Shown piece by piece: positions 12,203-18,200 of a stretch of DNA of 18,200 nucleotides. Position numbers and translations under genes: made by a program. Numbering within the stretch: the stretch's first letter is position 1; the number at the start of each line of letters is the position of its first letter. The DNA is from CAZKUN01 sp964555935 (GTDB taxonomy: Bacteria > Armatimonadota > Zipacnadia > Zipacnadales > VGFC01), in assembly GCA_964555935.1 (NCBI GenBank), contig CAZKUN010000190.1:1-18200 (forward strand), written 5' to 3'. The notes below the pieces were generated by a model. It saw only the letters and a program-made list of their open reading frames with translations, had not been told where the DNA came from and did no database searches.

Positions 12203-14603
12203 CGAAGGCGATGTCAATCACATCCAGTGCCGATTCGGCGGCCTCAGACTCGATCACCTGGCCCCCGTAGCCCACGGGCTCGATGAACGAGATCCGGCCT
12301 GGTGCGACGCAGGCCGCGAGGTGCGGGATGTCGGCGACCTTCAGGATGCTCGGCGCGAAGATCCACTTCGGCTGGGGTTGGCTGTCCTCGATGGCGTAAC
12401 GGAAGCTGGCAAGCGTACGTTCGGCGATGACCGCCGACATCTTCCCATCGAGCGCGCCGGCGAGCAGGGCGATCAACCCCGTCGGTCCGTAGCCGTGGAT
12501 CCCGATGCGAGACGCATCAACTCCGTCGAGTGAGCGGAGGTAACCTGCCGCCTGCATGACGTCCCAGGCGTGTTGCGCGAGAAGCGGGCGGCCAAGCACG
12601 ATGGCGTCGCTCGCGACATGGTTGTAGTCGCCGCTCGGGGCGACCTCGCCAATTGCTCGCGGGTCGAGGGCGAGGACGGCGACGCCTCGATCGAGCACGC
12701 TCCGGACGAACTCGCTGCTTCGCGCCGCGATCTTGCCACCCTCGTGGAGGTAGATCATGGCCGGGCATGCGTCGCCGCGCTCCGCCGGCCACATCAAGAA
12801 GGCTGGGACCTCATTGCCTGCCTCAGTGGTGATCGCGAGCCGCTCGACGGCGCGACCCTCGTGCTGGAACGTCCCAACGGCGCGCGCGGACGGCGGATCG
12901 GCCTTTGGCTTGCCGCCCAGCACCCGCCATAGATTTCGCCTGAGGTCGCCTCGCTGGTGCCGGGTCCTCGGGATAGGACCATGGCCCGCGATCAACTCAT
13001 CCGCGCGAGCCTGAGCCAAAGTGATGAGCGTCTCGTGTCCCTCGGGCAGCCCCTCACCATCTAAGCAGAGGACATCGGATGAATTCGGGTCTTCGGCTTC
13101 GAAGCTCTCTTCGGGAATCGGCGAGCCATCGCCTATGCCCATCAGCCAGTGCCCAAGCCATCCGTAGCAGGCTTCGCGAAGCTCCTGGGACCAACCGTGT
13201 CCGGCGTCCGACGCGATGAGCGCCACAGCGTCCGCGGCACCATCGAATTCGTAGATGGCCTGAGCGCGCCGAAGCGTGTCGCGCGTGCCGGCAATTGGGA
13301 AGATGGGATCGTCAGCGCCGTTGCCTATCAGGAATGGGCGCGGCGCGTTCAGACCGATGATCTCGAACTGCTCCATGTCGCGGACGATGCCCGGCATGTG
13401 GTTGCAGATGCAGTGGTTGCCACCGTGGCGGATCCACTGGTCGTAGGAGCAGGTGAAGCAGAAGGAGGCTGCGGCCCGCACACGTCGCTCAAGCGGCGTG
13501 GCGTAGAACGTATTCTCGCCGCCGCCTGAGTTCCCGGCGAGGCCGATCCGTCGCGCATCGACCTCGGGACGCGTGCAGAGGTAGTCGATCGCCCGCATCG
13601 TGTCCCACGTGATGAAGCCCTCGTTCGTCCACCCAACCAGCAGCAGGCTGTAACCCAGGTTGTGCGAAAAGCCCGGCAGCTTGCGCTCGCCCTGGCCAAT
13701 CGGATCGTAGCCCAGCACGACGAAACCCATGCGGGCCAACCCGATCTGCGCCATCTGGTAGAGGCCGTAGTTCTTGCCGTCATCCATCGCGTGGCCCGGC
13801 ACGACGACCACTGCCGGCGCGGGGCGCTCCAGTCCCTTTGGTACGTACAGATTCGCGGTCACGAAGAACCCCGGCCGACTCTCGAAGACCACGTTCTCGA
13901 TGGTGTACTTGTCGCGCTCTGAGGTGCCGGTCATCTGAGCATTGAGAGGCGTGCGCTTGGGCAGCGGGCTGAGGCCAAGAGCCTTCGCCAAGTCCTTCTT
14001 CACGCGCTTCTTTCGCTTGGCCCATTCATCGGCCGACTCGGGATCCGTCCGCTCGGCCGCAAGCGCGCAGCACGCCTCGATGTTGAAACGCAGCGCGTCC
14101 GCCTCGGGAGGGTTCTCGCCGCGATAGACCGTCCAGTTACGCTCCTCAGCCATCGGGTCGAAGCCCTCGTGTTGGGCGATGATGATAGCGTCCACGGACT
14201 CGAAGCCATCGTCCGCGTCGCGGATGACGATCGAGACTTCGCCCGCCTGCAAGTCCACCTCGCCCGCTCTCTCCCAGGCCCAGCGGCGCGTGGCATCGGA
14301 ATGCGTGACGGCAAGCTTCTTGCCCGCGATCTCAACCTGAAACGCGCGTCGACTGTTCGAGGACGTGTAGCCCCGGGTCCAGACCACGTGCCGCCCGCCG
14401 CGCTCCACGTTGACGGTCGTGGACATGGTCGAGGATGCGACGTCTGCGTTCGCGTTGGAGGTAACGAAGCCCGTCCCGACGTACCCCGTGATGTTGGTCT
14501 GGCGCCGCCACGGCCCGTCGAAGTCCTCGACCTGGAGCACCAGGTGGTCGGCGGCAACGGGGGCCGAGGCCGATAGACCGATGAGTAGGAGAAGTCCGCG
14601 CAT
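12186..14603 (-). CDS. Secreted tandem alpha/beta hydrolase (acetyl xylan esterase-like) with jelly-roll domain
   Basis: Predicted exported esterase of 805 residues. After the signal peptide MRGLLLLIGLSASAPVAA comes a jelly-roll domain (about 20-155: LVLQVEDFDGPW, GGRHVVWTRGY, VDAIIIAQH) resembling carbohydrate-binding modules. The first alpha/beta hydrolase domain (about 220-490) has VVVVPGHAMDDG, GYDPIGQGER, nucleophile elbow GNSGGG (S359), GADDPIF (candidate acid D432) and DAGHGWS (H469), a complete triad. A second hydrolase-like domain (about 580-805) has MIYLHEGGK and LALDPRAIGE, but its elbow reads GYGPTG, with G706 where Ser is expected. GAGGA 5 bases upstream supports this start. The first domain most resembles Abhydrolase_7 and acetyl xylan esterase families, so removal of acyl groups from a polysaccharide is the likeliest role; a peptidase-like role is less likely. 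Confidence 0.82.
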   Translation of the reverse strand: MRGLLLLIGLSASAPVAADHLVLQVEDFDGPWRRQTNITGYVGTGFVTSNANADVASSTMSTTVNVERGGRHVVWTRGYTSSNSRRAFQVEIAGKKLAVTHSDATRRWAWERAGEVDLQAGEVSIVIRDADDGFESVDAIIIAQHEGFDPMAEERNWTVYRGENPPEADALRFNIEACCALAAERTDPESADEWAKRKKRVKKDLAKALGLSPLPKRTPLNAQMTGTSERDKYTIENVVFESRPGFFVTANLYVPKGLERPAPAVVVVPGHAMDDGKNYGLYQMAQIGLARMGFVVLGYDPIGQGERKLPGFSHNLGYSLLLVGWTNEGFITWDTMRAIDYLCTRPEVDARRIGLAGNSGGGENTFYATPLERRVRAAASFCFTCSYDQWIRHGGNHCICNHMPGIVRDMEQFEIIGLNAPRPFLIGNGADDPIFPIAGTRDTLRRAQAIYEFDGAADAVALIASDAGHGWSQELREACYGWLGHWLMGIGDGSPIPEESFEAEDPNSSDVLCLDGEGLPEGHETLITLAQARADELIAGHGPIPRTRHQRGDLRRNLWRVLGGKPKADPPSARAVGTFQHEGRAVERLAITTEAGNEVPAFLMWPAERGDACPAMIYLHEGGKIAARSSEFVRSVLDRGVAVLALDPRAIGEVAPSGDYNHVASDAIVLGRPLLAQHAWDVMQAAGYLRSLDGVDASRIGIHGYGPTGLIALLAGALDGKMSAVIAERTLASFRYAIEDSQPQPKWIFAPSILKVADIPHLAACVAPGRISFIEPVGYGGQVIESEAAESALDVIDIAFANAPQ

Positions 14604-14687
14604 CGTTGTCCTCGTCGTGCGGTGAGTTGACGCGTGAAGCGCTTCTCCGTAGGACCCGCCCGGCCCTCGCGCCGAGGAGGAACCGAC
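14604..14687. promoter_or_regulatory. Divergent intergenic region with palindrome GAAGCGCTTC
   Basis: The 84-base spacer divides the tandem hydrolase gene from the large multidomain gene. It contains the perfect 10-base palindrome GAAGCGCTTC at 14636-14645, roughly central, which could be an operator for both directions. An in-frame GTG at 14634 could extend the plus gene leftward and would place the palindrome inside coding sequence. Confidence 0.4.
14665..14680 (+). promoter_or_regulatory. Strong ribosome binding site GAGGAGG partly inside a small hairpin
   Basis: GAGGAGG at 14674-14680 sits 7 bases before the TTG at 14688 and decides that start. CCTCG (14665-14669) can pair with CGAGG (14673-14677) around a 3-base loop, covering the first part of the site in the mRNA. 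This could dampen translation; the stem is only 5 pairs. Confidence 0.5.
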
Positions 14688-17600
14688 TTGAGACTTGCCC
14701 TGACTGCTGCGTTCGTGCTCATTCCACGCCTTGCCCTCGCAGACCTGACGGGTCCGCCGGACGGGCAACCGCAAGCACGGGCGGTCTACGACTTCATCAA
14801 GGAGTTCGATGGGGCGAAGCAGACCAATACGCTGCCCGCCGTCATCAACGAGAACGCGCGCACCGACCAAGTGCTGATGCCAGCGATCAACATCCACCCC
14901 AAGGGCGAGGGCGACAGCGTCGTGGCGTACGGGAACGTGCTGATCCCGAGCGTCGCAGAGGGCGAGCGCGTGTTCTTGACGTGCCATCTCGGCATGAGCG
15001 ACGGCATCCAGTGGGAACACGAATTGGAGCCGAACGGGGTGCGGTTTGGCATCGCGGTTGAGGGCGAGCTGCTGTGGAGCGAAGAGATCGCGGAGATGGG
15101 ATGGCGGGCGCGCGCTGTCGACGTCACTCGTTGGAACGGGCACGGCGTCGCCATCGAGTTCCGATCGAATGCGATCGACGGCAACGCGGCCTACGACTGG
15201 GCGCTTGTTGGACGGCCTCAGCTCGTGAAGATCACGCCTGCGCGAGACATCTCGAACTTGAACGAGGACAACGTCGGCGTCGCGGTCGGTCTGGTCACGT
15301 GCGCTGAGCCCAGCCAGATTGTGCTCTCGATGGGTGAAACCACCAACGAGGCCTCACTCCCGCCAGGGATGCACTGGCTCCCGCTGCACGTGTCGCGCAT
15401 GGATGAGGTGAAGCTCGATGTCGAGTCGGGCGACGCGACACTCGAAACGGTCCTCGCGGCGCCGTATGGGTACCAAGTCCACGTATCGGGAGGGAGACTG
15501 GGCACGCCACAGGTCGCGGCGGGCCAGCCGTTCAGCTACTCGGCCATGGTGCACAACATTGGGATGGGTGTCTATCCCGGCGGCGCGAGGCTTGTCATCG
15601 AATGCACTCCGTCATCCGGGGAGAGCCAGACGAAGCAGCTCGAGCTGCCGCGGCTCGGACCGAAGGAGAACGCGCAACCCAAATGGGCCGAGATCGTGGT
15701 CGACACCCCGGGACGGGTCGAGCTGAGGTGCGCCATCCTGGAGGACGATTCCCCCTCGAGGCCGATGACTGGGACTATCGTCATGGAGGAGGAGCCGCCG
15801 CTGCCCGCCCGACGACCGCGAGGACGGCAAGTGCGGGCCAATGTGGGCGAGCGGCTGGTCGGCATCGCGGCCAACCGGTGGTCGAGGATCAGTCTCATCG
15901 AACACGACGGCTTCATCGTCTGCGGGATCGCGGAGACGTGGAACGGCACCGCGTGGCAGCGCATCGGGACGGTCGACACGCAGCCCTGGCTCACGGCTTG
16001 CATCGACGGCGGCAACGCCGAGGGTCGAATTCTCAGAATCACCTCGGTCGCGGCGCGAGGCGACGAACTGGTGGTCATGGCGTCGGATGGCGAGGCGTTC
16101 GACGTGAAGACCACCTATCGCCCACACCGCACGACACCGCGCATCGACGTAGCCTGTGAGTTGACAGCACGTGCGGACGTGGGGTTGGCCAAGTTTGTCG
16201 GCCCTGGGCTTCGTCCAGGCGATCACGCCTACGGTGCGGAGAAGGACTTCGCGATCTTCCCCGGCCTCGAAGACCTAACGGCAGATGAGAGATCGTCGTC
16301 GACGCGCGATCTCGTGCCGCCTCTCAATGACCGGCGCAGGCCCGAGCCGTACAAGATCGCCGCGCCGATCATGGCCGTTGAGGGGCAGGGAAGCCTCGCC
16401 GCGCTGCTCTGGGACGCCAACCAGGAGTGGGCCGACGGGCACCGGCGGCCGGGCGTTGAGTTCAACGTGCCTCCGCCAGGATCGTGGCAGGATTACAGCG
16501 AGATGCGCTTGCGCGCCCCGGGGTCGCATGGATGGACACCCGAGGGCGGACCCGCGACGACCTATCCGCTCGAGATGACGACCGGGCAGACCATCCGCCT
16601 GGAGGCCACGCTCGTCCTCGACCACAAGTCGCGATACCCCAAGAACCACATGGTCCACGGGCCTCACGACGGCGCTCTGGTGCTCCAGGCCATCGATCAC
16701 TACACCGACGTTTACGGTCTGCCCGAGCCCTCGCTCCAACCGCGCACCTGGGACGAGCAGCGGGCGCTCAGCCGCGAGGCCTATCTTGAGACCGTCTGGA
16801 GCGAGGATCCGCCGGGTTGGAAGAGCCACACCGCCGCGGAATCCGAGACCAATCTGAAGATCACGCCGATCCTGCTTCACGAGATCGCTCAAGGCGTCGA
16901 CGCGGAGACCGAGGCCGAACTGAAACGACGGATCGACCTCGTCACCGAGCGCGCCTTGGATGAGGATGGAGTGGGCGCGCTGCTGAGTTCAAACCGGTTC
17001 TTCCTGCCGGCGTTCGTCGGGCACGTTCCCGAGGGGCTGAAGCAATACAAGGCCCGGGCGCTCGGCGTGATGGCGAGCCGCGAGGACGGACTTTGGGTCT
17101 GGCGCACCAATAGCAGGAAGCACCGGACGCTCGGCGTCCAGGGGACCCACACTCTCGGCCAAGCCGCATTCCCATCGCTCTGCTCGCTGTGGGCGGCCCG
17201 ATACACGGGCGATCCGGAGATCATTGGGCAGGCGCTCGACGCGATTAGGCAGATGGAGCAGTACGAGATTCCGCGCGGATCGTCGATGTGGGAATGCCCA
17301 CAGTATCAGCCCGACCTTCTCGCCGCCGCGCTGGCGATCAAGGCCTACGTCGAGGCACACCGGATTACGGGTGACGAGAGTCATATCGACCACGCGCGGT
17401 ACTGGGCGTGGACGGGGTTGCCATTCCTGTACCTGTGGGACATGGACGACTACCCGACAATGCGCTACAACTCCATCGGCGTCGTCGGATCGACGTTCTT
17501 CACCCACTCGTGGATCGGCAGGCCGGTTGTCTGGATGGGGCTGGATTACGCGATTGCCATTGAGGAACTGGCCGAGCACGATGACTCGCAGCCGTGGCTG

Positions 17601-18086
17601 ACGATCGCGCAAGGGATCACAAACTCCGCCATGTGGCAGCAGATGGAGGAGGGCGAGTTCAAGGGATTGGTGCCCGACTCCTGGGAGATGGAGACCAACA
17701 CGCCGAACCCGTCGTACATCAACCCCGTGGCGGTGTTGCATAGCGAGTACCGGCTCCGCGGGATGTCGCCGCACATGCGGTGCGCGCGCATCGATGAGGA
17801 GACGGGACCGGTGTTCATCAACGCCGTGGCGGACGTAAGCAAGGTACAGGGCGCGCCAAGCGACGGCCGCCTGCGGTTCTACCTGAGAGGCCTGCCGAGA
17901 CTGACGACGCGCACCGTCGTCACGCAGGTCGATGAGCCAACACGCGTCTCGCTTGGCGAGCGGGCGGCCGACAGCGAGGCGCTGCTCGCTCTCTCGAATG
18001 GCTGGCAGTATGACAAGGAACTCCGCGTGCTTGTCCTGAAGCACGAGATGCCGACGACCGGCTTCCGGATAGACATCCAATGGTGA
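14688..18086 (+). CDS. Large secreted multidomain protein, beta-sandwich plus (alpha/alpha) six-hairpin-like domain, function unknown
   Basis: I do not recognise a named family for this 1,132-residue protein. The TTG start gives a clear signal peptide, LRLALTAAFVLIPRLALA, after a strong GAGGAGG; a GTG at 14634 would add 18 residues. Visible architecture: a jelly-roll-like N-domain (about 20-190); a segment at about 260-360 with PQVAAGQPFSYSAMVHNIG, resembling CARDB/NEW3-type beta-sandwiches; a long beta region (about 378-650) that could be a mutarotase-like super-sandwich; and a helical domain (about 690-1010) with YQPDLLAAALAIKAYVEA, HARYWAWTGLPFLYLWD and WIGRPVVWMGLDYA, typical of alpha/alpha-barrel glycosidases and lyases. 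The end is beta-rich. Conserved-looking W868-E869-C870-P871 precedes a helical hairpin and is a candidate active-site region. Context suggests polysaccharide processing. Domain limits are estimates. Confidence 0.75.
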   Translation: MRLALTAAFVLIPRLALADLTGPPDGQPQARAVYDFIKEFDGAKQTNTLPAVINENARTDQVLMPAINIHPKGEGDSVVAYGNVLIPSVAEGERVFLTCHLGMSDGIQWEHELEPNGVRFGIAVEGELLWSEEIAEMGWRARAVDVTRWNGHGVAIEFRSNAIDGNAAYDWALVGRPQLVKITPARDISNLNEDNVGVAVGLVTCAEPSQIVLSMGETTNEASLPPGMHWLPLHVSRMDEVKLDVESGDATLETVLAAPYGYQVHVSGGRLGTPQVAAGQPFSYSAMVHNIGMGVYPGGARLVIECTPSSGESQTKQLELPRLGPKENAQPKWAEIVVDTPGRVELRCAILEDDSPSRPMTGTIVMEEEPPLPARRPRGRQVRANVGERLVGIAANRWSRISLIEHDGFIVCGIAETWNGTAWQRIGTVDTQPWLTACIDGGNAEGRILRITSVAARGDELVVMASDGEAFDVKTTYRPHRTTPRIDVACELTARADVGLAKFVGPGLRPGDHAYGAEKDFAIFPGLEDLTADERSSSTRDLVPPLNDRRRPEPYKIAAPIMAVEGQGSLAALLWDANQEWADGHRRPGVEFNVPPPGSWQDYSEMRLRAPGSHGWTPEGGPATTYPLEMTTGQTIRLEATLVLDHKSRYPKNHMVHGPHDGALVLQAIDHYTDVYGLPEPSLQPRTWDEQRALSREAYLETVWSEDPPGWKSHTAAESETNLKITPILLHEIAQGVDAETEAELKRRIDLVTERALDEDGVGALLSSNRFFLPAFVGHVPEGLKQYKARALGVMASREDGLWVWRTNSRKHRTLGVQGTHTLGQAAFPSLCSLWAARYTGDPEIIGQALDAIRQMEQYEIPRGSSMWECPQYQPDLLAAALAIKAYVEAHRITGDESHIDHARYWAWTGLPFLYLWDMDDYPTMRYNSIGVVGSTFFTHSWIGRPVVWMGLDYAIAIEELAEHDDSQPWLTIAQGITNSAMWQQMEEGEFKGLVPDSWEMETNTPNPSYINPVAVLHSEYRLRGMSPHMRCARIDEETGPVFINAVADVSKVQGAPSDGRLRFYLRGLPRLTTRTVVTQVDEPTRVSLGERAADSEALLALSNGWQYDKELRVLVLKHEMPTTGFRIDIQW

Positions 18087-18096
18087 GAGACTAAGG

Positions 18097-18200
18097 ATGA
18101 GCCTGACTCACGACGACCTGACTGAGGGCTTCCAACGCGCGGGCGTATGCCCCGGCATGAAGCTGATGGTCCATTCGTCCCTCCGGAAGTTCGGCCACGT
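18097..18200 (+). CDS. AAC(3)-family N-acetyltransferase, N-terminal fragment (cut by window edge)
   Basis: Only 34 full codons are visible. They read MSLTHDDLTEGFQRAG, then GMKLMVHSSLRKFG, which matches the opening of the aminoglycoside 3-N-acetyltransferase family (antibiotic acetyltransferase fold, acetyl-CoA dependent); VHSSL followed by an FG is characteristic. Many family members in environmental genomes have unknown acceptors, so antibiotic resistance should not be assumed. The ATG lies 10 bases after the previous stop, so the gene is probably co-transcribed with, and perhaps translationally coupled to, the large secreted protein. Confidence 0.75.
   Translation, partial: MSLTHDDLTEGFQRAGVCPGMKLMVHSSLRKFGH

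Noticed and set aside
14604..15143. In-frame upstream extension of the tandem hydrolase to 15143
   Set aside because: It would lie antisense to the large secreted protein; the ATG at 14603 begins a signal peptide and has GAGGA at correct spacing.
16989..18080. 363-codon minus-strand frame, and others opposite the lyase (9881-11059) and the clan-A glycosidase (8132-9328)
   Set aside because: They show no motifs or ribosome binding site and mirror the codon bias of the real genes on the other strand.

Overview
The window is high-GC, very densely coded bacterial DNA: about 420 of 18,200 bases lie outside the genes called here. It holds eight protein genes, six complete and two cut by the window edges. 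I see no rRNA, tRNA, CRISPR array, insertion sequence or integrase. Several large secreted carbohydrate-active enzymes, strong purine-rich ribosome binding sites, and no SusC/SusD pair suggest a free-living polysaccharide-degrading heterotroph. The closest general resemblance is to environmental lineages such as Planctomycetota/Lentisphaerota or Armatimonadota/Hydrogenedentota, but the phylum cannot be fixed from this sequence.

Layout. Positions 1-4614 (minus) are almost all of a full-length Lhr-type DNA helicase whose last residues run off the left edge. A 144-base divergent spacer with a repeated GTTCGAC motif separates it from a plus-strand cytoplasmic amidohydrolase (4759-5949). Then come two minus-strand genes for secreted or exported enzymes: a clan-A TIM-barrel glycoside hydrolase (7913-9538), followed downstream by a GHL15-like putative glycoside hydrolase (5952-7862). 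A divergent spacer leads to a plus-strand heparinase II/III-like polysaccharide lyase (9671-12202). Facing it is a minus-strand secreted protein with a jelly-roll domain and two alpha/beta-hydrolase domains (12186-14603), the second apparently inactive. A third divergent spacer leads to a 1,132-residue secreted multidomain protein of unknown activity (14688-18086). Ten bases after it starts an AAC(3)-family N-acetyltransferase, cut by the right edge.

How it may work together. Positions 5952-18086 read as a compact extracellular polysaccharide-degradation island: a lyase that would cleave uronic-acid chains, an esterase to strip acyl groups, two glycoside hydrolases, and a large beta-sandwich plus alpha/alpha-barrel protein. 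The amidohydrolase resembles metal-dependent sugar-acid enzymes and could process uronate products inside the cell. This joint role is inference from gene content; the substrate cannot be read from sequence. Orientations alternate, divergent promoter spacers are short, and the two convergent junctions have either 2 bases between stop codons or a 17-base overlap, leaving no room for conventional terminators.
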